Source: Nemertoderma westbladi
Lineage: Eukaryota; Xenacoelomorpha; Nemertodermatida; Nemertodermatidae
DNA length: 44,322 nt
Reading direction: 5' to 3'
NCBI GenBank assembly: GCA_032718475.1
Contig: JAUCBJ010007221.1
Coordinates: forward strand, 1-44,322
The notes beneath the pieces are model-generated. The model was not told where the DNA came from. It saw nothing but the letters and a program-made list of their open reading frames with translations, and made no database searches. The first letter of the stretch is position 1. Each line of letters starts with the position of its first letter. Of this stretch, positions 28,206-38,639 are shown piece by piece. The translations under genes and the position numbers were made by a program.

Positions 28206-29368
28206 GGTATTAGTACGTTTGAACGACACTAGCCAAACAATCCTGAAATCAGATAGAAACTGATAAAAATTGTTACCGGTACCGGTATATCAGTATTGTT
28301 AGGCCTACTGTTACTTACTGGGCCTACTGTTAGTGTACTGTACTCGTGTACTGGGAAACTTATCGAGACTGAGGAGCGCGCTATTGAGTTTGCACAAAGC
28401 GTGGAGCTTCTCCCCCGAACTCTACAACAAAATGGGCAAGCAACAGACCAACCCTACATCTTTGTCCTTTTCCGCCATTTCCGGGTTGTACTGCGCAATC
28501 TAAAATTACGCTGGTGAAGGACAGGGGATTCATGCGGCTTGTTTGGCGTTGTTCTAATAAGAACAAGCTGACAAGCGAATTGCACGTTCTGGAACGTGGT
28601 TTGAGAAGAGTCGATTCGCGGTGTGAATGTTGGTATAACAAACGCCACCAACCCGTGGTCTGCTACCAACGGAACAGGGACCTACAAACATGAAACCGTC
28701 AACCATTCGTTAGAGTGGGTGAGTGCGACAGGCACTCACACTCAACGTATAGATAGAGTCGATGTGGGGCCACTTAAAGACTTCAGTCATCCGCAACATA
28801 TTGCTGGCCACCTGGCAGAATTTCGGTGGAGACTTTTAAATCGCGACCGACCTTTCTCAAATCTCCTTGCATTTTTCAAACATTACTGCCCTTGCTGAAT
28901 GTATACCATAACCAACCCAAACGGCCCTTTTCAGGGCCAACATATGAAATAAACAACCGTATCGCAACAGCATTATTAGCTTGTCAGCTTGTAATATTTT
29001 TTTACAATAAGATACACCCCCAGTCGGAGTAAATATTAATTATAATATTGGTAATGTTTTACGGTAGAATGTAATTAAGATTACGTACGCGCACAGTAAA
29101 TCGTAATTAAACTAATAGATTAAGCTAAAATATTAGCCCTACATACGGTAATTAAGCTAGTAAATAATAGTAATAGTAGTAATAATAGTCTGATAATAGT
29201 AGTAGTAATATAAATTACATTAAAATAATACATTCCCTTCAAAGAACTTAATAAATAATGTCCATGCAATCCGCAAGGTGGTGCACAATACTGCTATACC
29301 GGTACCGGTACCATTATTTATCTGATTTTAGGCTTGTTTGGCTAGTGTCGTTCAAACGTACTAATACC
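28206..29368 (+). mobile_element. Merlin DNA transposon, 1,163 bp, decayed
   Basis: Terminal inverted repeats of 50 bp (28206-28255 and 29319-29368) begin GGTATTAGTACG and differ at two positions. Inside them a second inverted block includes TACCGGTACCGGTAT. The insertion is flanked by an exact 9-bp target duplication GACTTTACC (28197-28205, 29369-29377). Pieces of an ISXO2/IS1016-like transposase are readable in different frames. Merlin elements make 8-9-bp duplications and encode this transposase, so family, ends and duplication agree. Removing the element and one duplication leaves the LINE-B ORF2 frame in register. Confidence 0.93.
28363..28893 (+). pseudogene. Merlin transposase remnant (ISXO2-like)
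   Basis: The N-terminal part is readable as TEERAIEFAQSVELLPRT, then (in another frame, ~28509-28630) an LVKDRGFMRLVWRC zinc-ribbon-like segment. The C-terminal part (28690-28890) reads YKHETVNHSLEWVSATGTHT, then a GPLKDFSHPQHIAGHLAEFRWR stretch that matches the VNHS...TGAHTQ...HLAEFxWR signature of ISXO2/Merlin transposases. The central catalytic portion is missing between them and frames change at least twice, so the gene is dead. Confidence 0.85.
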
Positions 29369-31940
29369 GACTTTACCAAACCATCTTATTGATGCTGAGG
29401 TAATAGGAATTGACTTATTAGGTTCTAATAAATCTAGAATCATATGTGGCTATAGACCACCTCCCAGACCGGACGTAGTTGATAACACAGCGATTTTATT
29501 GGAATCGCTGGCTTTTTTGTGCAATACATCACTCCCTTGTGTTTTAATTGGGGACTTTAATTATCCACTTTTTAATTGGTCTGAATTTGTGTATCCAGAC
29601 AAAGCTTGCTACAACCAGTTTGCCACTTTTATCTTGCATAATAGCTTAACTCAATTGCAATTTAAACCAACTAGGGGCCCAAATGTGCTGGATTTAGTGT
29701 TCACATCGGATAATCAGTTTGTTTCTAGTGTTAATACTAACGTACCCTTCTCAACCAGTGACCATGACAGTGTTAGTTTTAATATTTTAGCACCATCCCT
29801 TCATATTAATGATAATTCAACCTCGTATACAGGTTTTTATGATTTTAATAATGGCGACTATACTGCTTTCAGTGCTTACATTAAGAATAGTAATATTATT
29901 ACCAGGTATGAAAGTTGTGTTACGGTAGACGATTTTTATGAGACTTTTTCCTCAGTACTTAAGGAAGGCATAGACAAATTTGTCCCTTTCAAACCTTTTA
30001 AACAACGCAAAAAGTATTACCCGCTTTTTGTTAGACGCCTTCAGAGGGCGAAGAAATTACTGTGGAGGAAACGACATAGAGAGAATGGGCGACAAGAATA
30101 TTATCGTGTGGCAAAGGCTGCAGCCTCTGCAGCTCACCGCGCTACCTGCATCAAAGAGACTGAAATCCTAAACTCGGGTAACCCTGCTTTAATTTATAAA
30201 TATATAAATTCAAAGAGAAAATCCACCTTGGGTATTGGCCCTTTAAAATTCAAAGGTGATACGGTAGTGGATGATGCGACAAAGGCCCGTATATTTAACG
30301 AGGTGCTAACCCAAAATTTTACAGTTGATAACAATGTAAGCATCAATATACCCAGTAAAGTGCATAGTAGTATTAATTTGTCGACTATAAATTTTAGCCC
30401 GGTAAATGTGTTAACTTTTTTGAATAAGTTGCCCAATAAGAAAAGTGGGACCCCTGACAACCTACCGAGTATCTTATTTCATCGTTTATCAGTGTGCTTG
30501 GCTAAACCATTATCTGTTATATTTAAACTCTCTTTTGAGACACACACACTTCCATCTATTTGGCTTACTGCTACCATTATTCCTATCTTTAAAAAGGGTG
30601 ATCCTTGCGACCCCTTTAACTATAGACCAATATCATTAACTTGCATCGCATGCAAAATTATGGAAATGTGTGTCAAAAATGATTTATTATCCTATTTGCT
30701 ATTGAATAAATTGATCAATAAGGCACAACATGGTTTCTTGTGCCGTAGGTCTACCAATACACAATTATTGGAGTGTGTTACAGATTGGTATAATATGGTT
30801 GATAATAGGCAAAATATCGATATAATTTATATCGATTTCGCCAAAGCCTTTGATTCCGTTGTGCACAGCAAATTATTAATTAAACTGAGAGCTTATGGCA
30901 TAGCTGATGACTTGTTATTGTGGCTTTCAGCCCTTCTGTCAAATAGGACACAGCGTGTTGTTGTCGGTAAATATTGCTCAGATTTTGCAACAGTTACCTC
31001 CGGTACAATACAAGGGAGTGTGCTGGGACCACTTTTGTTCCTAATGTTCATAAACGACCTACCTGAACAGCTCTTGCCAATAACTGTCAAACTTTTCGCT
31101 GATGATGTTAAAATGTATGCTGACAGTTCGCAGTGCCATTTGCTATCCAATGCACTTAATAAACTGGAGACATGGGCCAGTACATGGCAGCTGTCGATTG
31201 CAGCACACAAATGTACTGTAGTTTATGTGGGTAAAAACAATTGCAAACATGTGTACTACTTAAATGATAGCGTCCTCAGTGAAAGTTTATTTTGTAAAGA
31301 TTTAGGCTTAACAGTAATGTCAGATCTCTCATTCGATCGGTACTGCAGCGACCAAGTAGCCAAAGCATGTAAAATTGTCAACATTCTGTTTCGGTGTATT
31401 CAAACGAAAAACATTAAAGCTCTCCTTATGGCATACAAAAGTATGGTCCGCCCATTACTTGAGTATTGTACTTCAGTATGGTCTCCATATAAAAAAAGCA
31501 GTATCAATCTTGTCGAGAGCGTACAGCATTACTTTACTAGGCGCTTATATGCAAGGTGCAATATTCCCTATACTTGTTATACAAACCGTTTAGACTTTCT
31601 GTTCTTACAACCGCTGGAACTACGTCGTATCATATTTGATTTAAAGTTAACCTACAGTATTGACAGAAACCTAGTTGATCTAGATGTAGATAAATATTTT
31701 ACAAGACCACCGCGTAGTGGTCTTCGAGGGCATTCTCGTAAATTATTTGTACCTAGGTGCAGACTCAATATGTGTAAAAACTCGTTTAAGCACAGAGTTG
31801 TTCCTATTTGGAACGAGTTACCTGGAGATCTTGTTGATGCTGTAAACCTAACCATTTTTACACGGGGTTTGTCAGGGGTTAACCTACTTAAATATTGCTC
31901 TTTTTCAAGAGACCAGGGTAATCCATGGTTTTTTCAGTAA
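29369..31940 (+). CDS. LINE-B ORF2, 3' part (APE end, RT)
   Basis: The frame continues the APE domain after the Merlin insertion. VIGIDLLGSNKSRIICGYR is followed by the APE motifs IGDFNYPLFNW and STSDHDS. The RT has TIIPIFKKGDPCDPFNYRPIS, motif A IYIDFAKAFDSVV, QGSVLGPLLFLMFINDLP and the catalytic LFADDVKMYA, then a C-terminal region ending VVPIWNELPGDLVDAVNLTI. No stop occurs between 29378 and 31940. The region read with the ORF2 5' part would be a full-length APE-RT protein; as it stands the protein is disrupted. Protein motifs are about as close to LINE-C as family members are. Confidence 0.88.
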
Positions 31941-32338
31941 AATGTATTTAATTTCGTTAGTATTGTTTTTATTTTTTTCTTTTCTATTTTTTCCAATGGT
32001 CAAACTGGATATTTTCTCTTACTTTGAACCAATTATTTTAAATTTAATGTTCTTTTTAATTTTCTTCAACATTCCTTGTGTAATTTTAATTTTAATTTCA
32101 ATTTCAATATTCTTTTTTTCACATTAAAACTAATTATGGACCACCATAAGTGCTATATGCCTGGTAGGTATCCTCTCCCTCGAACCATATAATGTATCTT
32201 ATATCACAATTACAATATTTTACTTATATTTAGTAAATGTATTTCGTGTATAATTTTGTATTAATATCTGTTGCTTTGTTTTTTTTTTTAAATTTGATTT
32301 CGTGTTAATAAATAAAAATAAATAATAAAATAAAATTA
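31941..32338 (+). other. LINE-B 3' UTR and AATAAA-rich tail
   Basis: T-rich 3' UTR containing TAGGTATCCTCTCCCTCGAA, ending in tandem AATAAA/AAATA units (32308-32335), a typical LINE 3' end. Confidence 0.6.
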
Positions 32339-33040
32339 TGCTATGCACTGTTTGTTTGTTTGTTTGTTGTTTTTAGACTTTTTACCCTCAGTGGATTGAC
32401 CCCCCGTATGGAATCCATCCAAAAAGTGCGCCGGATAGCGCGCCGACCAATTTTTATGCGCGCCGCGCGTCGATGCAATTTCGAAGAAACCCCTCGCCAA
32501 CTAAATTTTTATGCGCGCCACACATTGAAACAATTTTGAAGAGTGCCACGCCAATGCAAATTCAATTTGAGGGAGTGTAAGTGTACTCGTACTGCTGTAC
32601 CAGTCCCTGCTGCCCTATATCTGTATACAACAGTAGCCTAACCACTGAACCATACAACAGAAAAAGAAAGGCGAGCGAAGCGAGCCGAAATTTTTTATCA
32701 GCTAATGCTATTTTTAAGGCACTTCCATAATTGTTAAACCTGTAAACTAACAAATCGGCGCCGGTTTTTATTTTTGGGAGCGCCAAAGCTGAAAGCCGGC
32801 GCGCTTTACGATTTTCGAGCGCGCCACGCGCCAAAGTCGGCGCGCTTTACGTTTTTCGAGCGCGCCACGCGCCACATTGGCGCACTTTTATTGCAAAGTG
32901 CGCCGGATTAATCCGGCGCAAAGTGTATGGATTCCAGTCTGGATTGACCCTATGACATTATGTCTTTTATTTCAATTACCCGTATATTTTACTGTATATT
33001 TTATTGTTAATAAATAATTCCATTCCAATTCCATTCCAGG
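32339..33040 (+). mobile_element. LINE 3'-end fragment with (ATTCC)n tail, split by an inverted-repeat element
   Basis: The sequence around CCTCAGTGGATTGACCC and TATGACATTATG leads into a TTGTTAATAAATA stretch and ends in ATTCCATTCCAATTCCATTCC-like repeats (33017-33037). A short-unit tail of this type is typical of CR1/L2-group 3' ends. The identity of the LINE is not known. Confidence 0.4.
32403..32939. mobile_element. GC-rich inverted-repeat element (537 bp), MITE-like
   Basis: Inverted termini TGGAATCCAT (32409-32418) and ATGGATTCCA (32927-32936) are backed by GCGCCGGAT near both ends. An exact 11-bp direct repeat TGGATTGACCC flanks it (32392-32402 and 32940-32950), with 3-6 unpaired bases between duplication and inverted repeat. 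The interior is rich in GCGCGCC, with a 41-bp direct repeat (32798 and 32839) and a perfect palindrome GCGCCGGATTAATCCGGCGC (32900-32919). It has no coding capacity. The family is unassigned. Confidence 0.65.
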
Positions 33041-34260
33041 CAGACAGGGCTGCCTGCACAGGGTTTTCTTTTTTTGTTGGGATTACCGTACATTTTTTAA
33101 AATTTTTTAAGTGATTAGCCTACATTTGAAAATTAGCTGAAATACTACTGGAATTTATTAGGCTGTTAGCGTTAGGGCTATTAAATTTCAAAATTACCGC
33201 TATCTGGCTGTACAGCAAAAGATAGGGCTAAGACATAGATAGATACCGGTATACTGCAAGACGACTTACTGCAAAAGCCTGAAAGACAACAAAAGACCGC
33301 AAAACACCAAGCAGCCAACTGCTGAACTGATGAACTGGCCAAGGCCACAAAGACGTTAAAATTTGTATTAGGAGTGTTGAGTGTCGGAGTCGGAATCAGA
33401 GTGTACACGTCGCACTACAAAATTCAGAATTTTGTTTCAACAAACCAGCTCTATCTGTCAGTCTGTCTATCCATACATCTAATTAATACACGCTCTGCAT
33501 CTTCTAATACCGTCTTTCTTCCCCGTGTGCAGTGTGTGCCTAATGCGAACCCAACGTGCAACGATCACTCAAATTCTCAGGCCCTAAAATATGGAACACT
33601 CTTACACTTAAAATAATTTATTTTTATAAATTACAGTTTCCCCTTTCTTTGACCTTTTCTCTATTACAGCCATTCCAGCGTAACGCGTTTTAACGGTTTC
33701 TGGCTGTCTGGTATTAACGGTCCTACGAATTAACAAAACACAAAATTACCCAAAAAAAAATACACAAAAAAACACAAAAATTTACCCAAAAAACACAATA
33801 AAACAGAAAAAAACACAATATTACCAAAAAAACTTACCCAAAAAGACAAAATTAATTTATATCCTATAGGGTTGGAAAAATAAGACTGTAACCTGTGTTC
33901 TTTGGCTATCGTTTATTGTTTTGGTTAGAAAAGCCTGCTACTGTAACCTGCTCCTTTCCATTAATTAGGAAATCTGATTTTGTATGCTGTCTGGCAGTAT
34001 GGGTGGAGGGTGGGTAGGCTTACCGGTAAACCGGTGGCAGTAGCAAGTAGGTCATTAAAGGAATCTTCAAATGAACAAAATGTAATATTTTTAAAAAAGT
34101 GAAAATTGAAAACTGAAAAGTAAAACTCTTCTTACAATTAACCTAAATATTATTGTAGATACATTGTTTATGAAATCAAAGTTTATCTGTCCTTATCTGA
34201 TCTGATCTGACAGCATCTGATCCCAGATCTGTATTAAACAGATCCTACTGCCAGTATACA
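33041..34260. other. 1.2-kb intergenic stretch
   Basis: No gene is seen. It contains an A-rich tract of ACAAAAAAACACAAAAATTTACCC type (33735-33850) and scattered ACCGGT sites. An open stretch at 33374-33616 is not supported by composition. Confidence 0.5.
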
Positions 34261-34261
34261 G

Positions 34262-34451
34262 AACTCAAGTGTCTATTTACCACAAGACTACACTGCATCT
34301 CATTACCACAATATTATTTTACAATTCCAGAATTCCATCTAATTACCACAATATACAAAACTTAAGTGTGTCTATTTACTACAAGACTACACTGCATCTA
34401 ATTACAGAATTACCACAATATTATTTTACAATGGCATCTAATTACCACAAT
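34262..34451. repeat. Tandem duplication of a ~92-bp unit
   Basis: Two copies (34262-34352 and 34359-34451) start AACTCAAGTGTCTATTTACC / AACTTAAGTGTGTCTATTTA and both end CATCTAATTACCACAAT. Confidence 0.85.
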
Positions 34452-34956
34452 ACAGCTAGTGTTAGACCGGATCTCCGGCTCCGGTCCGGATCCGGGGGCG
34501 TAAAATGGTGCTCCGGTTCCGGTCCGGCTAAAATAACACCGGAGGACCGGAGCTCCAGTATAAAACTGTAAAAGACAGTTGAGGAGACACACAATGTACA
34601 ATGCACAATCAGTTGTCCACAGTCACAGTCATCTACTATCTAGTCCATCATCAGATCATACATCATAGTACTGTAGTACAGCTACTGAACTGAGCTACAC
34701 TGCCTACTGCTGTACTGGCCTACCAGGTGCCAGGCTGAGGCTACAAAGACAGGCCAGTCAGCGGTCAGTACACTAGTCTGCTAGTACCTCAGTTCAGTAC
34801 CTACAGTACTGTACTACCTACTCACTCTGTCTAGCCTGTCTGGCTGTCACTACAGCACTAGCCTATTATTAGTACGACAGTACGGTACAGTAGGCCTATA
34901 CCTCTACATTTGCCCCGAGAGCTGACTCGGCAAAAAAGCACCCCCCAACCCCCACT
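34452..34956. other. Leader region of LINE-D with CCGG-rich patch
   Basis: 34460-34560 is rich in CTCCGGxxCCGGTCCGG units. 34650-34900 is built of short ACTGTAGTAC/CTACTG words. This is probably the LINE-D 5' UTR in part; its 5' end is not defined. Confidence 0.4.
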
Positions 34957-37900
34957 ATGGATTACATTAGCAATGCGGAGGTCCGGCCACTAGAGGCCAG
35001 TGGAATTACCGGACACAATCGGCCTCACAGGCGTCAGTTAACTCCTGACCGGCTGCCTGTCTCACCCCCTACTGGAGAGAGAGCAGCCAACAATTCTTTG
35101 AGTCCCTTTCCTGATGACCTTTCTGGCCCAAACCCTGGGTCACCAGGGAGGCCAGATTGTAATGGGGAGAGGGATTCTGGAGTTGGAGGCTACTCTCATG
35201 TTCCACCCCGACCAACAAAGCCATTGGTGAATCTGAGGCAAGTCACTAGACTAGCCTCAGTAAACACCCTAACACTCGGGTCCCAAATGCGACAAGGTGA
35301 GCTGACTGCCTTGGCAGATAAGCTTTCTCTTAGCGCAGTGGGCGTTCAAGAGCACCGAATGCAGACTGGACAGACTGATGAGGTTCTGATTAAAGACATG
35401 GGGGGCGGTTGGCGACTCGCCCTCGCGTCAGCAGATGATAGTGGCAATGGTGGAATTGGTCTATTGATGAATCCAACTGCACATGCAGCATTGGACAAAA
35501 TAGACCAAATCTCTAACCGCATCATCCGTTGCCATTTCTCATGTTCTGGAAGACTGGCTAAGAAGTTTCCTAAGGTGGTTCTGATTGTGTGCTACTCTCC
35601 AACTAGTGTTGCCCCTGTAGAGGAGGTGGAAAATTTCTACCACAATCTACAAGCAGCTACTGATGGAGTGGATCAGCATGCATTCTTAACATTCCTGGGA
35701 GACTTTAATGCAAGTCTGCATCAATCACCTACATCGCCCTGGGTCTATAGCAATAGTGTTAACCGAAATTCTGTCCATCTTCAGGATTTTATCTCTGGAA
35801 ATGGATTGTTTTCGGCTGGAACCCAGTTCAAGAAGCGAACTGGAAAGCTATGGACTCATAGTGGACCCAGTGGTCACAAGTCCCAGATAGACCATATTCT
35901 GTTTCGTAGGAAATACAGGAGCTCTATACAAGACTGTAATGCATTTACACTTCAACCCTTCTCCAGTGATCACCGCCTTATTGTGGCCAAGGTAAGACTT
36001 AGTCTGCGTGCTAGCAGAACAACGAAATCTGCCTTGCCGCGGCATGACTGGTCCTCTCTGTTGCAACAGCCAAGTGTGAGATCCAGCTTCACACTACAGC
36101 TGAGCAACAGGTATGAGGCTCTTGCCTCTGAGGCGGCAGATCACTGTGAGGGCTATACTGCCTTTACAGAAGCAGTTAAGTTAGCAGCTGCAGAAACAGT
36201 TCCTGTATACCCTCGAAACAGGAAAAGGGCCCCCTGGACTGACAACAAAATTCAGAAGTGCCGAAATGACCTTCATAAGGCGCAGAAAGAGTCCCGACTC
36301 AAACAGACTACAGCGGCCAAGAATGCAGTTAAGGCTGCATCTAGGTCCCTGAACAGGCAGTACTCTGTTAATCTACAGGAGCTAATAAACCAACAGGTTG
36401 ATGCCATCAATGATGCTGACGACAGCAGGCAATCATCCCAGGCATGGAAATCAATCAATCTGCTTACTGGGAGGAAAAGCCAACCAACCACCAAGGTTAA
36501 GGCTGAATCACCAGCCGATCGCCTCAATGGTTGGAAAGCCCACTTTGAAAAGCTCCTCAATAATGACAGGGTATTGCCTGATAACTTTATAGAAGTAAAA
36601 GTGTCTGAGTCTGTACTCCCAGATATTCCCATTGGCGATATCTCCTTTGCAGAAGTGAAGGCTGCTGCAAAGAGCATTAAGACCAATCGTGCCAGTGGAG
36701 TAGATGGTGTTCCCCCTGAGGTCTTTAAAATACCTGAGTGTTTAAAGCTCATCTATCCCATCATAGTAGACATGTACCGAACAACAAGAGTCCCACAAGA
36801 AATGAAAACAAATAAGTTGGTGCCAGTTCCCAAGAAGGGCAACCTAACACTCTATGGTTCTTTTCGGGGAATCTCATTGATCTCGATTGCTGCAAAGCTA
36901 TACAATAGGATTCTATTAAATCGCATCAGGGATCCCATTGAGAGACTGCTCCGTGGAAATCAGAATGGGTTCCGTAAAGGTCGTGGAACCATGGAGCCCA
37001 TTTTGGCAATTAGAAGGATAATTGAAGAATTATCAAAAAAGAAAGACAGGCATCTGGCTGTTATCTTTGTTGACTTCTTCAAGGCCTTTGATTCAGTCTC
37101 TCGCTCACGTATGTTCAGCATACTTTCATTATATGGGATTCCTGATGAAATTATTGCAGCAATCAGATCAGTATACGATGGTTCAACAACATTTGTGTCT
37201 ACTGTTGACGGTGACACAGAACCATTTGAAGTGTTATGGGGCGTCCTCCAAGGAGACACACTTGCACCATTCTTGTTCATTATTGTGGTTGACTATGTTC
37301 TACGCATGTCCTTAGATCATCATAATGATGATGGGGTGATGATAACTCCACCTACTGGCTCCAGAAGTCGAGGAAATCCTGCCAAGTACCTAACTGATCT
37401 AGACTTTGCTGATGACTTAGGAGTACTCTCAGAATCATTAGAGGGAGCCCAACGGCTCCTCAGCTCATTAGAACATGCTGCTTCTAGTGTTGGTCTTTTT
37501 ATTAACTCCAGAAAGACCAAAATTCTGACCGTTAACTTTGAAAGTCCTCAGCAAGTCTCTGATCGGATGAGCATAAGCTCAAAGGATGGTATGCTTGAGC
37601 ATGTGGACGACTTCTGTTACCTGGGATCATGGATCCGGAAGTCAGGTGAGGACCTTCGAATACGAAAGGGAAAGGCATGGGCAGCCTTGAATAGGCTTTC
37701 CAGGATTTGGAAGTCACCGAGAATTAATCGGAAACTTAAGGTCCGATTATTTAGAGCAGCAGTAGTTCCAGTACTCCTCTACGGGAGTCCATGCTGGGCT
37801 CTAACCGCTGAGGACACCAACTCTCTGGATGGCACATTCACAAGAATGCTACGCCGGGTTCATTGTGTCAAGTACAATGCACACATCTCCAACCAGACAC

Positions 37901-38184
37901 TATATAACATTGGAGGTGTCTCATTGGTTCCCCCAAGCTTGACACTAGAACAAAATCGCCTCCGCTTTGCAGGACATTGCTTTCGCCGTGAGGAGCAGCC
38001 AGTGCATAATCTTGTACTTTGGCAGCCTCATGGAGTGAATAAGCATGGTGGACAGCCCATGACTTTCTTGAGACGCATCTTAAAGGACACTGGCCTTAAA
38101 GATGCGGCTGATCTAGCAAATGTCATGGGTGATAGGGAGTTGTGGCGGTGCAATTTTGTTGACAAGCCGGCACAGCATTCTTAA
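34957..38184 (+). CDS. LINE-D: intact single-ORF APE-RT protein, 1075 aa (RTE-like)
   Basis: Complete non-LTR retrotransposon polyprotein. An N-terminal Pro/Gly-rich stretch (1-95) precedes an APE-type endonuclease with VGVQEHR (~130), GDFNAS (~248), QIDHILF (~310) and SSDHR (~336), covering the expected catalytic Glu, Asp, Asn and His. The RT follows: VPVPKKGNLTLYGSFRGISL, motif A FVDFFKAFDS (~702), LQGDTLAPFLF (~763) and FADD (~816). The C-terminus has HGGQPMTFLRRIL and a Trp-rich tail. QGDTLAP and a lone ORF fit RTE/Proto2-type elements more than the CR1 elements nearby. ATG 34957 lies upstream of the APE domain and the frame has no break. A polyA signal AATAAA at 38310-38315 would end the transcript. 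The copy may be competent or recently so. Confidence 0.9.
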   Translation: MDYISNAEVRPLEASGITGHNRPHRRQLTPDRLPVSPPTGERAANNSLSPFPDDLSGPNPGSPGRPDCNGERDSGVGGYSHVPPRPTKPLVNLRQVTRLASVNTLTLGSQMRQGELTALADKLSLSAVGVQEHRMQTGQTDEVLIKDMGGGWRLALASADDSGNGGIGLLMNPTAHAALDKIDQISNRIIRCHFSCSGRLAKKFPKVVLIVCYSPTSVAPVEEVENFYHNLQAATDGVDQHAFLTFLGDFNASLHQSPTSPWVYSNSVNRNSVHLQDFISGNGLFSAGTQFKKRTGKLWTHSGPSGHKSQIDHILFRRKYRSSIQDCNAFTLQPFSSDHRLIVAKVRLSLRASRTTKSALPRHDWSSLLQQPSVRSSFTLQLSNRYEALASEAADHCEGYTAFTEAVKLAAAETVPVYPRNRKRAPWTDNKIQKCRNDLHKAQKESRLKQTTAAKNAVKAASRSLNRQYSVNLQELINQQVDAINDADDSRQSSQAWKSINLLTGRKSQPTTKVKAESPADRLNGWKAHFEKLLNNDRVLPDNFIEVKVSESVLPDIPIGDISFAEVKAAAKSIKTNRASGVDGVPPEVFKIPECLKLIYPIIVDMYRTTRVPQEMKTNKLVPVPKKGNLTLYGSFRGISLISIAAKLYNRILLNRIRDPIERLLRGNQNGFRKGRGTMEPILAIRRIIEELSKKKDRHLAVIFVDFFKAFDSVSRSRMFSILSLYGIPDEIIAAIRSVYDGSTTFVSTVDGDTEPFEVLWGVLQGDTLAPFLFIIVVDYVLRMSLDHHNDDGVMITPPTGSRSRGNPAKYLTDLDFADDLGVLSESLEGAQRLLSSLEHAASSVGLFINSRKTKILTVNFESPQQVSDRMSISSKDGMLEHVDDFCYLGSWIRKSGEDLRIRKGKAWAALNRLSRIWKSPRINRKLKVRLFRAAVVPVLLYGSPCWALTAEDTNSLDGTFTRMLRRVHCVKYNAHISNQTLYNIGGVSLVPPSLTLEQNRLRFAGHCFRREEQPVHNLVLWQPHGVNKHGGQPMTFLRRILKDTGLKDAADLANVMGDRELWRCNFVDKPAQHS

Positions 38185-38505
38185 AAATGCAGCTGCAATG
38201 CAGCATGCCGATCCTAGTAGTCTACATCTACAGATCTACTGGCAGACTGGGTTGATGCTATCAACCATTCTTCTATTTCATTGTTGTTCTGTTGTTAGGT
38301 TTAATATTTAATAAAACTACAGAACTACCAGACTAATGTACTGGTTTATGAGTAAAAACAAAGTCAGAAAGTGCAGAAGTTGGCTCACTAAATGTAGTTG
38401 TGTAGTGGACTATGGACTAACTGCAACATGCCAGGTCGTATTATACAGTAGTACAGTCTGACATTCAGACAGTGGTACCGGTACCTGTAGGTCATACAGT
38501 TGGTG
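38185..38505. other. LINE-D 3' region and unassigned sequence
   Basis: Holds the LINE-D 3' UTR with AATAAA at 38310-38315, then about 190 bp with no gene, including GGTACCGGTACC near 38472. Confidence 0.5.
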
Positions 38506-38600
38506 AGAAGTCAAAAATTGGACTTGAGTCCAAAATTGGACTTCGACTCCAGTTCAAGTCCAAATTTGGACTTCTGTGAGTCCAATATTGGACTTCAAAT
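38506..38600. repeat. Cluster of GAGTCCAAxxTTGGACTTC palindromes
   Basis: Five or six TTGGACTT/AGTCCAA words in about 90 bp. Two form perfect palindromes, AAGTCCAAATTTGGACTT (38556-38573) and AGTCCAATATTGGACT (38579-38594). It sits directly before the truncated 5' end of LINE-C. Confidence 0.85.
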
Positions 38601-38639
38601 CAGCCAATTGTTCCAGGGCCTTGGGTAATTCGAACTGTT

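Larger units (their letters stand above)
26378..32338 (+). mobile_element. LINE-B: CR1-like retroposon with PHD-finger ORF1
   Basis: Two-ORF non-LTR element: ORF1 26378-27919, ORF2 in the -1 frame from 27862 to 31940, 3' UTR to an AATAAA-rich tail ending near 32338. It is interrupted at 28206-29368 by a Merlin transposon. Outside that insertion both ORFs are open. The 5' UTR limit in 25920-26377 is not determined. Confidence 0.88.

Noticed and set aside
28363-28893. Host gene inside LINE-B
   Set aside because: The readable pieces match ISXO2/Merlin transposase and lie within inverted repeats with a target duplication.
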